Positions 42,841 through 54,370 of a DNA stretch of 64,000 bases are shown in pieces (within the stretch, counting starts at the first letter, position 1; each line of letters opens with the position of its first letter). Below the pieces are notes generated by a model. It ran no database searches. It was not told where the DNA came from and saw only the letters and a list, made by a program, of their open reading frames with translations. The translations under genes and the position numbers were made by a program. Location of the stretch: positions 35,340,001 through 35,404,000 of the forward strand of contig JBAIAC010000001.1 in the NCBI GenBank assembly GCA_037349315.1, in the 5' to 3' direction. The DNA is from Chelydra serpentina (taxonomy: Eukaryota; Chordata; Testudines; Chelydridae).

Positions 42841-45800
42841 TGGGCAGCCCCAAGCCCCCGCTCCGCCTGAATTCTAAGGGGAGGGATAGCTCAGTGGTTT
42901 GAGCATTGGCCTGCTAAACCCAGGGTTCTGAGTTCAATCCTTGAGGGGGCCATTTGGGCATCTGGGGCAAAAATTGGGGATTGGTCCTGCTTTGAGCAGG
43001 GGGTTGGACTAGATGACCTCCTAAGGTCCCTTCCAACCCTGAGATTCTATTAGAGTCTATGAATCTGCCCCGCCGGCTTCCCGGCTGTCTCCCTCCCAGC
43101 GTGTCCCAGTGCAGCAGCCCCTGGGGAGGGAGCGGAGCAGAGCAGACCCTAGCGCTGCTTCCTGCCCCGGCCACGAATGGGTGGTTGGGCAGCTGCCCGA
43201 GGCAGGGCTGACACTTGCCTACCGTAACCGGGGACTAGATTCGCCCATGTGGGCCCTTTCCCTAAAGCCACGTCTTGGCCCGAGCCTGAATTGGGGAAGT
43301 GGGCAGCCATGTGATGACATCTCCAGTTGTGGCCGTGGTGGGAACAGCACAGGGCATCTGCCTCTGGCCTGCAGGGTCCTTGTGGCCGTGTGTGCCCAGG
43401 ATGAGGCCTTGATTAGAAACAATCCCTAAGGAAGGCCCTGGCTTTGGGGTAGAGCCCCCAGAGGCAGGTGGGATTGAGCCAGTGAAGAGGTTTTTCACTG
43501 GAAGTTGCCTATGGTCACTCTGGTATGTGTGGTGTAGGTACCATGCTTTCTAGGGGTGCTCGGTGTCTCCAGGGTCTGGGTCTCACTGGGCACACACGGC
43601 CCATTGGCGCCAGTATGCTGGAGCAGTGATTCTCAACCAGGGGTCTGGGCCTCCTTGGAAGGCTGCGAGCAGGTTTCAGGGAGTCCACCAAGCATGGCCG
43701 GCGTTAGACTTGCTAGGACCTACAGCAGAAAGCGAAAGCCCCCCTGCGCAGGACTGCAGTCTGGGGTCCCAAGTTTGTATAGCATGTTGGGGGATGCCAG
43801 AAAAAGGTTGAGAACCCCTGTGCTGGAGGAAGGAGTAATTCAGGGGATCCCCCTGAGAACGGCTCCTCTGGTGATATGTGACACCTAGATCAGGGCTGAC
43901 TGGAGCTAGATTTCCCTGGGCTCAGCTGCCAGTCACAGCCCTTAGAGTCTCCAAGCTTTTCCCTTCTCCTAGGGTATTCCCCAGAGTCCCCATGGCCTGG
44001 GTAGGACTCGCCCAGGCCTGATCACTGCAGAGGTTCAGATTTTTTCAAAAGAGCCCACCCAGCATGCTCATTTGGGGCCAAATTGTCAAATGCTCAGCTC
44101 CTGCTGAGGCATCAGAATCAGGCGCTTATTCTCCGTAGCACTCCGTTCCCACTGTGATGCTTATGGCCTGATTTTCTATAGGGCACGGAGCTCTCTTGGA
44201 AAATCTGGCCCTAATGAACAAATAAAAAAAGACAGAATGCTGGTAACTTGGCCCCACCTGTTAGTTCGGGAGTGGGGGAGCCTAAAAACCCCCTAAAACC
44301 TTTAAAGCAAGAAATGCTCCCCCCAGATCAGAGTGCTCCCCTCACAGGCCAGAGAAGCCCAAGGCTCCCTAGAGCCAGGCCCTTTCCTTGTTGACTGAGT
44401 GATGTAGACACCCTCTGTACCACCACCGCAGGAGTGTCCTGCTGGTAATACTCTGCACAGGGAGCTAGATAAGGTCTGCCAAGCTCACCCAGGCCCTGAA
44501 GGCTGCTGAGGGAGAGACTTGTTGCAGCCCATGCATCGCCCTCACTCCAGGCTCCCTGCTGCTGGCAGATCAGGCACTGCCAAGCCAGTCTGCTGTAGGA
44601 ATTCAGGGGCTATGGTTCGTCCGTCCGTTGGGTGGGATGGGAACTCCCACTCGGCGGATGAACGTAGCCGGTCATGTGATCTCCCCCAAGGAATTGAAGA
44701 AAAGTCACTGAAAATGGCACTGACATCTGGTTTGGCCTATAGGCACCAGCAGCTGTGTCAGGCATGGGGTGGTCAGGAGTGAGGGGCATCGGTGGAGCTG
44801 CATGTGGGGAGCCCAGCGTGGGGATAGCAGGAAGCTGTGGGTCAGGATTATGGGGCACTGGCTGACCCAGGGCTGGAACAGCAGGGTGGGGACTGCAGGT
44901 TGTGACCGAGGAGCAGCAGAGCTGTGTAAGGAGCCCATGGGGCAAGGGGATTTGTTTGTTCTAAGGGTTCCTCTCTCCCCTTCCCTGTGGTCTTAGAGCT
45001 GAGCTAGGTTAGGTGGGTTTTACTCTGCACAGAGGGGTCTTTCCCGACTCCTAGTCCAGAGCGCAAGTGCTGAGGTGCCTGAAAGGCTAAGTTAGAAACT
45101 CCAGGGGGAGGGGAGAGTCAGGGGCTCTGTCCTGCCCTGGCGCTGCGATTGCACATCAGAAAGCTGCCCCTTCTCTGGGAAGGGGAACAGTAGCTGAGTT
45201 TGTCCTCCCAATTTCCTGGCCGCTTTGTGGGCCTGAGTTTATGAAAGCGCCTTTCATGCCTGGTGAGTGCTGCGGAGAGCTGCGGCTGTGTGGTGCTACC
45301 TGTAACACTAGCCACCCTGTTGGAGAGGGGAGGGACCTGGTGCGTGGAACTGTCTGGCGGGGCCTGCTAGCTGCAGGGATAGAGCGAGCCATTGTCCGGC
45401 TGCACCCTCCCCTTCGCTGTGGGCCTAGGATACCAGAGCTGTTACTCCTCCCATGGGGGCCTGGATGGGGCCAGGGCGACATCAGCAGACACCACCCAAC
45501 AACCAAACCATTTATCACTCCCCCTCTCTGAAATCTCCCCAGCCATAGGGGTTACCAGTGGTGGAGGCTGGACTTAGCTCTCTCCCCAGCTGACCCCCCT
45601 CCTGCTGTCCTCAGCACAGCTACTGGTTCAAGTATCAGGTGGGAGGGATACACCATGTCTGCTAGCCCTGCCCCTTCTCCCGCAGTTCAATCTAGTTTAA
45701 ATCTGACCTCAGTGAAGCACAGGGCACTTCTCCTGCTGGCCCCACCCCAGTGCCCACGGTACCAGGGCCACTGTGATCAATGAGAATTTAATTCTGAATG

Positions 45801-48800
45801 AGGACAATTCAGATAAATCAGGTGTGTGTGTGTGTGTGGGGGGGTGTATGTACTTTCACCCCAGATGCCTACGGTTGGGCCCAGGGGTTAACGTACCAGA
45901 ACCCCGTGTGCGTGTCCCTTGCTGCAGGGCAGATTAGATGCTAATGAGGGGAGCAGAGGTGGGATTTCTGTGGGATGGTGCTAAGTCAGTGATGCCCTCA
46001 GTGTCGCTAGCGAGAACCCAGCCTGCACAGAGATGTTCTCGGGCCCCTCTTCCTTAGGGAAACCAGGGTTTTCCACCCGTCCCCCTGCTGTCAGCACCCA
46101 GCTGTTGCAGCATGTGCTAATGCATATGAACCAGGCAGCCTCAGAGAGGAGCAGCGGTTTGAATTCTCTGGGTTGAGGGAGGGAATTTTCTGTGCAAATT
46201 GTGGTGTCTGTCTTGACAAGGTCCTTAGAGTTTGGGTGTCACTTTCCCAAGGCTGTTTGAGGAAGGGAAATGCCCCCCAGGCCTTTCCCCAAGAGGGAAG
46301 GGAGGGGATGTAGGTGGTGGGATGTCAAAGGCAACTTTCTTTCCTGTCTTTCCTCTAAGCTGCTACGGGTTAAATTTATATTCATGATCCCCATAGCCTG
46401 ATACTGCAGTATCCTCTAAGGAGGCTCCCAAGGGAACCCACCTTCGTTATAATGCAGATTTTTTCAAAAGAGCCCACCCAGCATGCTCATTTGGGGCCAA
46501 ATTGTCAAATGCCTGTGAGGGGAGCACTCTGTGAGGGGAGCACTCTAATCTGGGGGGAGCATTTCTTGCTTTAAAGGTTTTAGGGGGGTTTTAGGCTCCC
46601 CCACTCCCGAACTAACAGGTGGGGCCAAGTTACCAGCATTCTGTCTTTTTTTATTTGTTCATTAGGGCCAGATTTTCCAAGAGAGCTCCGTGCCCTATAG
46701 AAAATCAGATCATAAGCATCACAATGCACCTTCGTTATAATGAACACTTTACCCTTCTCTGACCCCTTCCATGAGAGGACCCTGCAGCACTTGAGACATT
46801 AATTCAGCCTTGCAGCCCCCGAGGGAGGATACTATCATCATCCCTGTTTTACAACGAGGGAAACTGAGGCATGAGCCGGGGAAGGGACTTGCCCAGGGCC
46901 ACAGATTGAGTCAGTGATTAGAACCCAGGAGTTCTGACCGCCCAGTGCCCTGATCTCACTTAGTAGGCGGTTCTGACCCAGTCTAATGGCCATGGGCAGG
47001 TGTGTGTATAGGAAGTCATCGTTTTGGGGACGCAGTGACCCCAGCATCTGCTGACCCAGATCCCTACCTTCCATGCAGGCCTTGTTCCTGTTCTATGTAA
47101 CGCTGTCCCAGGATATGAGTTGGAGGTGAGGGCGATACTGGGCCTATCCTGTGTGGGGGAGAACCCCAGTCAGTCCCTGTGGACCCCTACTGTGTTAATG
47201 GTGGCAGATTAGTGGCTAAGCCAGTGTGGTGTGAATGCTGGATACTCCCAAGGAGGGTGGTGTTAAAATCCCCTTCCCATATGCCTATGGAAAAGTTCCT
47301 GAGCCCAGACGCTGTCTCTGGGGTTGAGGATGAGCCTTAGTGATTTCCTCTCAGCTCTAGTGAATGGCCGTGCACGTTCTAAGCTCTGTGTGTCCGGTCA
47401 CCACTCTCCCCTTTTCCCCTGAGAGCCCCAGAAGTTCTTCCCCCTCCCATTCCGACCTCCCCCGCTGCAGTAGGATGCAAGGGGGAACTCCCAGCTGGGC
47501 CCTTCCCTGAGCCACAGCTGTTGTTTGCTTTGCGGGAGCTGCTGCTTCCACTTCCTGGCTCCCCCCCCCCCCCCCCAAAAAAAAAAAAAAAAGATTGGCT
47601 GAAGATGAAACACCTGCCAGTGAGAGCCCCAAAGAGGAAAAGCATTTGGAGCTGGTGTGTGTGTAAAGCCATGTCACCAGCACCATCCAAAGACACTCCG
47701 AGAGCCCAAACGTGCAGAGCTGCAAACGCCCTGGCTCCTAAAACCCGAGCAAACAACATTCCTTTCTCTTGTGCCCTTGACCTCCAAGCGCCCTGCACAC
47801 TGGAATTGCTTCACCCGCCCACGAAACGTAGCCACCTCTGGGGGTGGACGCAACAACTTTTTGACAGTCTCACAGCAACACCGGATGAGAAGGGAGGAAG
47901 ACTCCTGTACCCAATTGACACTGGGGAGGTGTATAGGGAGGCTGAATGGAATTTAGCCGGACACACTTCAAACCTCTGGGAAGTTTCCTCCGTTCCTTGG
48001 TGACTTACACCAGTGTTCCATTTGGGCTGAACTTTGATCACAGTGTCCGTGTTGAGGGTGCACCTGGGTAACTCCCAAAGCAGGGGGAGGAGATCTTACA
48101 CTCCCAGCTTGCCGCTGACTTGGTGACTGGGAAGGTGGAAGGAATCCTCTCAAAGCCATAGGAAAGTGCTGCTCTCTGTGTTTGTCGGTGTGCTCAGTGG
48201 CTCCTAAGCTGTGTGGGGGGTGGAGAAATCTGCCACAGGCCGCATGTGCTGTGGCACATTCCTGGTGTTGCTGGCTGGGCCAGTGGCCTCCCTGCAGCTC
48301 ACCGCCTGGATTGCCTTCTCTTGGCAGGTTGTGCCTGGCTGTCGTGCTGGCTGCTCTCCCCACCATGGCTGCCAGTGAAGTGGTATCGGCCTCCCTACAG
48401 GACTCGTGGGGGGACTTCTGGCTCTTCCGTTTCTTCCTCAATGCTGCGGGCTATGCGAGCATCATGGTGCCAGGGTTTCTGCTCATCCAGTACTTCAAGA
48501 GAAAGAATTACCTGGAGACAGGTAAGAGGGGGGGCCTCAATTCCAACCTCCGTCCCCCTGGGCTGTTCTAGCCTGGGCTCGCCTCAGACCTCCGCCAATG
48601 CACCTCAGTTCCAACCCCCAGCTCCCCTAACTCTCTGCTGTTCCAGCCCTGAGCCCCTTGCAGAGCTCTCTCACTGCTTCAGTGGCAGCTAGGGGCTACC
48701 CGGAGACGGCCAAACTCATCTAGCTCATCTGCACGGCTTTATCTCGACAGTGACTGCTGTGGCTGTTTCCTGTTAGATAGTCTGGAATCTGTTAGCGGCA

Positions 48801-51751
48801 ACCAGTATAGGGCACTATGGGTAATGTGCAGAGCCCCTCAGATCTGCAAATGGGTGAGCTCTCGGCTCTGGGTGCCTGCCTACTGTCTGTTCTCAGCTGG
48901 GAAGGGCCCTGTTGGCAAAGGGGGATTGGGGGTGTGTGTGAGCCAATTGAGGGTGTTTTATAGATGCAGCCCACAGAAGGCCCCAGGCTCTACCTTGCCA
49001 CAGCCCAGACAAGTTGGTGGGTGGGTTAGCACTGGCAGAGGGGTTTGGGAGGGAAGAAAGCCTCCCTCCTGAGTTAACGTGACCTCCCTGGCTCTCTCAA
49101 CCCTCTAGGCCGCGGCATTTGCTTCCCCGTCATCAAGTCATGCGTCTTTGGCAGCGAGGCCAAGTCCGTACACCCAGATGACGTCTCCCTGGCGGCCCGG
49201 AACGAGACCATGGAGTCCTCGACGGCCCAGCAAGTCCTCAAGCTGCTCTTCTGTGCTGCTGGCCTCCAGGTAGAGCCCCAACGTGTTTATGGCCATCCTG
49301 CACTGGGGTGGAGATGGATCGATGACCTGGCGCAGGTTGCCAGTTGGTGGCCTATAGAGACTGAGTCCCAGCATCCAGTGTTCTCATGGGGTTTTGCCTG
49401 CTGGGACACGTAGTCTTTGTGGGGCACTCCCTTTTTGTGTGCTCCAGGCTGCTTGCCAGCGTGGCCCTTTGAATGTCTTGGAGAGCCATTCAGCCAGCAT
49501 CTGGTGGGCTGGAAGCTATTGTCTGTCTGCTCTGTGCTCTCCGCACACCTGGATGGGTGAGCTGCTGCCATTTAGAACTAGTTTTTTGAATGCCGTTCTG
49601 GGCCCCCTCCCCGCCCCCCTGTGCTTCATGCATCAGGGCACTATACAGTTTAACCCGTGTTCTCACCTCTGGGGCTGGAATGTCCTAAACTCAGGCTCTG
49701 CCCACTAGTAGATTTTATTAGGAAACTGAAAAAAATCTCTCCGGTGTTTGAGTTCAGCTGAGGGGAATAGGAAACTGTGACCCAGCTTCTTTGAGTCACA
49801 GCTACAGGAAAAATGCCACCTGAACAATGAGAGGAGGGACTACCTCCTGAAGGCACTGGATGGGGACTCGGGAGGTCAGCGTTCAGTTCCTGGTTCTGTC
49901 ACAGACTCGCTGTGTGATTTAGGGCAAGTCACTTTATCTCTCTGTATGTCAGTTTTCCAGCGGTACAGTGGGAGGTAGGAGAATAACTCCGTTATGTCTG
50001 TGAGGAGCTCCGATGCTGTGGCAGCAGGGCCATGTAAGTACCTAGATGGACAAGATCATAGTCCTCAGGGAGGGCAGTTTCCTCTGCTGGGTTTGCAGTT
50101 AGAATTGGTTTTGATTTAAGAAATGACCTAGGAAAGTAAATGCCAAAATCTGTGTTAATGCACCATCAAGGCTGCAGAGTTAAAGGGCAGGAACTGCAGC
50201 GTGAAGGTTCCACTGGCATCAGGATCTTGGGCACATCTTTGCCACGTTGTATATTCCCGTTTTTCTGGTTAAACACGCAGCTTAATACAGAACTGTTTAT
50301 CTTGTGAAGTGTATCCCCATAAAGTGTACAAGGGCAGAGTTAATGTGACTCCTGGGACACTTGCTTTGTCACTTCCTGTGTTGTTTGAGTTTGTGGCTGT
50401 ACACTCAAGAGCCAGAACAGGTTTTTCATTGGGTATTTATAGCCTTAACTGTAGGGGGAGAGCGCCTTCCGGTGGAGAGTGCTCTCTAGATCTGTGCGTA
50501 ATGAAATGCTGCCCATTGATCCCTCTGCACACAGTTGGGCAGGAGCCAGGCTGACTTCTCCCCTGGCTCTCTGGGTGGGGGCAGTGGGAGTGAGGATGAA
50601 GTGGTTGGGCAGGCCGGTTCACTGCTCCCCTGCTGGACGTGGTGGTGGCAGGCACCATCTCCTTGCTGGGTGCTTTGGGTGTGCGGGGGTGGCCTGGTCC
50701 CTGCTGGCTGCAAATGGAGAGATACTCAGACAGCCCTGTTCCTCCCTGCATGTGGTGGCTGCTGGCTGCCATCCCTATTCCTCACTCGCCCTCTGCTCTT
50801 TGTGTCTTGCAGGCTTCCTACCTGACGTGGGGCGTCCTCCAGGAGCGTGTCATGACCCGGACATACGGGGCCACCGAGACCGATCCTGGCGAGAAGTTCA
50901 AAGACTCCCAGTTCCTGGTCTTCATGAACCGGATCCTGGCCTTCACCGTAGCTGGCCTGTACTGTGCCCTGACCAAGCAGCCGCGCCACGGCGCCCCCAT
51001 GTACAAGTATTCCTTTGCCTCACTCTCCAACATCCTCAGCAGCTGGTGCCAATATGAGGCACTCAAGTACATCAGCTTCCCTACCCAGGTGCTGGCCAAG
51101 GCCTCCAAGGTGATCCCGGTCATGCTGATGGGCAAGCTGGTGTCGCGCAAGAGCTACGAGTACTGGGAGTACCTGACGGCGGTGCTTATCTCGGTGGGGG
51201 TCAGCATGTTCCTGCTCTCCAGCGCCCCCGACAAGCACCTCTCCACCGTCACCACCTTCTCCGGCGTGGTCCTCCTGGCCGGCTACATCGTCTTCGACAG
51301 CTTCACCTCCAACTGGCAGGACGCCCTCTTCACCTACAAGATGTCCCCGGTGCAGATGATGTTTGGGGTGAACGTCTTCTCCTGCCTCTTCACGATGGGC
51401 TCGCTGCTGGAGCAGGGCGCCCTGCTGGAGTCGGCCCGCTTCATGGCCCGCCACTCCGAGTTCGCGGCCCACGCCGTGCTGCTGTCCATCTGCTCCGCCT
51501 TTGGCCAGCTCTTCATCTTCTACACCATCAATCAGTTCGGGGCGGCCGTCTTCACCATCATCATGACGCTGCGCCAGGCTTTTGCCATCCTGCTCTCCTG
51601 CCTCATCTACGGGCACGCCATCACCGTGGTGGGCGGGCTGGGCGTGGCCGTGGTCTTTATGGCTCTCTTCCTGCGCGTCTATGCCCGCAGCCGCATGAAG
51701 AGGTGTAGCAAGAAGCTGCCCGCCGGCGAGGTCCCAGTGCAGAAGGTTTAG
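42585..51751 (+). CDS. SLC35B2: Adenosine 3'-phospho 5'-phosphosulfate (PAPS) transporter 1, four coding exons
   Basis: SLC35B2 is a multipass Golgi antiporter importing PAPS, the sulfate donor for glycosaminoglycan and tyrosine sulfation. Coding exons are 42585-42595 (only 11 nt, MGR plus two bases), 48328-48521, 49109-49269 and 50813-51751. They sum to 1305 nt (434 aa; the human protein is 432 aa). All junctions are GT-AG and in phase. A hydrophobic N-terminal segment ([10 protein letters not shown]) is followed by [20 protein letters not shown]. The large last exon holds most of the transmembrane helices and the signatures [44 protein letters not shown] and [13 protein letters not shown]. 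The protein ends VQKV. The start at 42585 has a strong context (A at -3, G at +4). An in-frame ATG 17 codons upstream (42534) has C at -3. The gene lies downstream of NFKBIE on the same strand and converges on HSP90AB1, as in human. Confidence 0.97.
42878..43062 (+). mobile_element. tRNA-derived SINE with CR1-like tail (turtle Cry-type)
   Basis: The pol III A box lies in tagctcagtggtttgagc and the B box in gagttcaatcc, as in a tRNA-derived head. The body carries gctaaacccagggttctgag. The tail from about 42976 nearly matches the CR1 3' end at 3640-3715, ending gagattctat. This head/tail design is known from cryptodiran turtle SINEs mobilised by CR1. Confidence 0.92.
43624..43820. mobile_element. 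hAT-type MITE, perfect 8-bp target duplication
   Basis: TIRs CAGTGATTCTCAACC and GGTTGAGAACCCCTG. tgctggag flanks both sides (43616-43623 and 43821-43828). Confidence 0.93.
44036..44347 (+). repeat. Local duplication, copy A (unrearranged order)
   Basis: Two parts, 44036-44093 and 44150-44347, recur at 46455-46726, the second inverted. No flanking duplication was seen around this copy. Confidence 0.85.
44760..44945 (+). repeat. Dispersed G-rich repeat
   Basis: tcaggagtgaggggcatcgg, gctgcatgtggggagcccag, ctgtgggtcaggattatggg and ggctggaacagcagggtggg form about two to three units of the family seen at 6810 and 24745. Confidence 0.6.
44946..46438. other. SLC35B2 intron 1 interior
   Basis: Contains a (TG)n run near 45822-45840. 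No gene or other repeat recognised. Confidence 0.45.
46455..46726. repeat. Local duplication, copy B: rearranged insertion with 16-bp flanking repeats
   Basis: 46455-46512 is an exact direct copy of 44036-44093. 46513-46726 is the reverse complement of 44150-44347 (a few mismatches) with one extra tandem copy of a 16-bp unit (46514-46529 and 46530-46545). The whole is flanked by caccttcgttataatg at 46439-46454 and 46727-46742. Confidence 0.92.
46770..46935 (+). repeat. MIR-like SINE
   Basis: catcatccctgttttacaac, gggaaactgaggcatgagcc, gacttgcccagggccacaga and gagtcagtgattagaaccca are in MIR order. Confidence 0.8.
46936..48327. other. End of SLC35B2 intron 1
   Basis: Holds a C16-A17 homopolymer junction (47561-47576, 47577-47593). 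No gene recognised. Confidence 0.45.
49850..50045 (-). repeat. MIR-like SINE in SLC35B2 intron 3
   Basis: ggtcagcgttcagttcctgg, tcacagactcgctgtgtgat, ttagggcaagtcactttatc and ctctgtatgtcagttttcc are the typical order of a MIR-type series. Confidence 0.7.
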
Positions 51752-53025
51752 GGGCCATTGGAGAGACCGTGCCCTTCTCCCCTCTCCCACTGCAGGGCAC
51801 TTGCTTTATTTCTCTTCTCTTCATGAACCTACTGAGGAGGAGGGGAGAAACGACGACTCCCTTTGCCAACTGCTTTTCCTGGACAAGGAGCTGGAGTGGT
51901 CTTGGAGGAAGCGAGGTGCTTTCCGGGCCTCCACCGCACCTTTCTCCTGTTGCCTTAATATGTCTGAGTATTTCAGTTCCCTGAGATCGCCCCAGGAAGG
52001 GAGCAGGGGGGTTTGTACTTGGGGCTTCTCTTGAAGATTATTTATGAACAAGGGAAGCTTTATTCCCTAGCACTTTCTTGTCTCCAGCTTCACTCCCCAT
52101 TTCTTTCCTCACTACAGAGGCGATAGTAAGGGAACGGCAAGAAAACACTATCATTTTTCTTTACAAATATGTATGATCGGGTGGGAAGCTTCGGTCTCAG
52201 CCTGCCCCAGCAACAGGTGGTGTAGGGAGCCGGGCAGGAGCGCTGGCTGGACCCGAGGGGAGCTCTCAGCTACATCAGTCCCAGCTTTTCCCAGCAGGAG
52301 GCACTGTAGGGAACGGGGCAGGAGCGTGGGGCCTCCCTAGCCACATCCCATTCCAGGGCTGGTAAAAGACTGCATAACAGTCTGGATTTGTGGGAGGTGC
52401 CTCTTGAACAGTAGCCTTGTCCTTGCTGGCTTGGCAGGTCAGAGCACTACGCTGACCCTGCTGGGAGCCTTCTCCATTTCTGTCTCCTGGCCTGGCCCTT
52501 ATGCTGCGACGCGCGCAGGCTCCATTCCATTTGCGTTTTGTGCTGCTTTTCATTTATCGTTTACGTTTACTCTTGTCATAGTCTTGAACTAGAACTCCCA
52601 GGATCCCCTAAGGGCGCTTTCTGCTCTCTGGCTTTGGGGATTTGTAATTGGCTCCTACCGTTTAGAAAAGCACAAAGGTCCCCTTCCTGAAATGTCCCTC
52701 CTTGTTTCTTCTTTTCCTGCCAGCAGGAGGTGCCAGCACCAGCCCACTCAGCAGCCAGGCTAGGGCTATGTGGGTATGCAGCGGTCCCAGAGACAGGACA
52801 GAGCCCAGCCCAGGTTCCTTTTTCCTGCACGTGGCTGCTCTCAATCCTGGATGCAGGGAGCCACTTGCCCTGGCTCCACCTTAGGAACCCGGGTTTGACC
52901 CAGTAACTGTTTTGTCTCCAAACAGACCAGGTGCACACCCCACCCCCCCCCAATCTGCTAGGGGAATGGTTTGGGTACTTCTAAAATGCAACTTGGTCTC
53001 TTTTTATTTTATTAAATTAAAAAGC
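51752..53025 (+). other. SLC35B2: SLC35B2 3' UTR (extent inferred)
   Basis: Follows TAG at 51749-51751. The first plausible poly(A) signal seen is ATTAAA at 53011-53016, in a T/A-rich patch. The real end may be earlier. Confidence 0.45.
53011..53016 (+). terminator. SLC35B2: Candidate poly(A) signal ATTAAA for SLC35B2
   Basis: Variant hexamer, 1.26 kb after the stop codon, preceded by a T-rich tract. Confidence 0.35.
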
Positions 53026-53159
53026 TGCTGCAAACAGTGCCCCTGGGTGGAATGTTGGGGTCTGAACATGCTTGGGGGAGGGGGGAAGGCACCCCTCCCA
53101 GGAGCTGTCCGGCTAGGAACTTCGATACTGGTGTGGTTGAGCGGCGCGCACACTGACTC

Positions 53160-53290
53160 TCTCCACTACTTCCCCCGAGGCAGGGTAACATTATTAGCCC
53201 CAGGGCGTTGCCTGAGGTCACCCAGGAATGGTGGGGTGGACCCTGGTATTGAACCCAGTTCCCCTGAGTTCTAGTCTAGGGCCTTAGCCG
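53160..53290. repeat. MIR-like SINE fragment
   Basis: gcctgaggtcacccaggaat, gaacccagttcccctgagtt and ggccttagccgtaaggccat resemble an old MIR/CORE-SINE 3' half. Confidence 0.5.
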
Positions 53291-53401
53291 TAAGGCCATC
53301 CTCCCTCCATTGTAGGCAGAGCCAGGTTCGGGGCTTTGGGCTCACACTGTGTTCCAACCTGAGCCCTCTGCTCACGCTGCCTGCTCACTGTCCCTGTTTG
53401 T

Positions 53402-53449
53402 GGGGCTGGGAGGGCAGCTGTTAGCGGGGCTGGGAGGGCAGCTGTTAGC
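53402..53449 (+). repeat. Two perfect 24-bp tandem copies
   Basis: The unit beginning ggggctgggagggcagctg occurs at 53402-53425 and 53426-53449 without mismatch. Confidence 0.9.
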
Positions 53450-53799
53450 TCTCTGTGCCCTGAGTCTAGCTGCATAAATGTCTTGTTCTTGGGGCAGTAC
53501 ACGCTAGTCAGCCCTGGCCTCTTCTAGCTCTGCGGTCCACAGCCGGGTAGGGGCCACTCTAAGCCCTGCTGAGCGCCTGCCACCCAGAGTCTCCATTGCT
53601 GTAACAGGCCGTCAGGGAGTAAAGCCTTAATGGAGCCGTGTTCTGTGGCAAACCCCAGCTTCAGAACCTCCCCCTAGAGGAGGAAGGTTTGGGGAGCGTG
53701 GTCCCTCCTCCCGCTGTGGTGAACAGTTAGTCAGGAGCCAGCAGGATGGGAAGCTGTGTGAAGAAGAGCCAGGGAAGAGCCTCCCTGCTAGGCTAACAC

Positions 53800-54370
53800 T
53801 GTTCCATAAAGAGCTCGGATGACTGTGTTCACTTGTGGTCGCCTGCTCTCAGAAAGGATTGAGCAGCAAGAGAAGCAGTCAGAGCTGGGTGACAAGAATA
53901 CTCAAGAGACTGGGAAACATCCACATTGGGGGATACTAAAAAGCACGGCTGTTTGATTGGGGAGAGGAAAAGCAAGGACATGAATGGTCTATAGAAGGTA
54001 GGTTGGGCATTGCCCTTCAGCCTTTGTCATAAAACCAGAGCCAGGGGCTCCTCTTATGACACTGAAAGGTGCCGAATTCAAAACGGATAAAAGGAGACAC
54101 TCAGGTCAGCTGTGGAACTCTCTGCCACAATATTCTACCGTGGCAAAGAGCATAGCAAAATTCAGAAAAGGAGCAGGCATTTGTACGGATAATGAGAACT
54201 GCCCCATTCAGACTGGCGGTTAATCAACCCCCACTGCTTCAGAGCGTATGCCAGCCACTGCCTGGTGGGGTGTAGGGAGAAACTTCCCCTGTGGACATGT
54301 TGTTTCTGGTTTTGTTTTACTTTGTCTACTGAAGCATCTGGCAGTGCCCATTGTCAGAGACAGGAATCCA
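53800..54370 (+). mobile_element. CR1/L3-type LINE fragment
   Basis: gaattcaaaacggataaaag, gctgtggaactctctgccac, ttcagaaaaggagcaggcat and gaagcatctggcagtgccca follow the order of CR1-like ORF2 end plus 3' UTR; diverged. Confidence 0.75.

Larger units (their letters stand above)
42596..48327 (+). other. SLC35B2: SLC35B2 intron 1 (5.7 kb)
   Basis: GT at 42596, AG at 48326-48327, phase 2. Repeats are listed separately. No other gene recognised within it. Confidence 0.9.

Noticed and set aside
41673..42877. Three overlapping plus-strand open frames of 334-360 codons (and a 326-codon minus frame) that look proline/cysteine-rich
   Set aside because: They are produced by the C-rich minisatellite lacking stop codons in every frame. 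One frame runs through SLC35B2 exon 1 only because intron 1 is not removed.
42884..42960. Possible tRNA gene (pol III A and B boxes)
   Set aside because: It continues into a CR1-like tail and lacks a complete cloverleaf with matched acceptor stem; it is the head of a SINE.
51020..51790. 256-codon minus-strand open frame
   Set aside because: Antisense shadow of the GC-rich SLC35B2 last exon, whose plus-strand reading is a clear SLC35B2 match.
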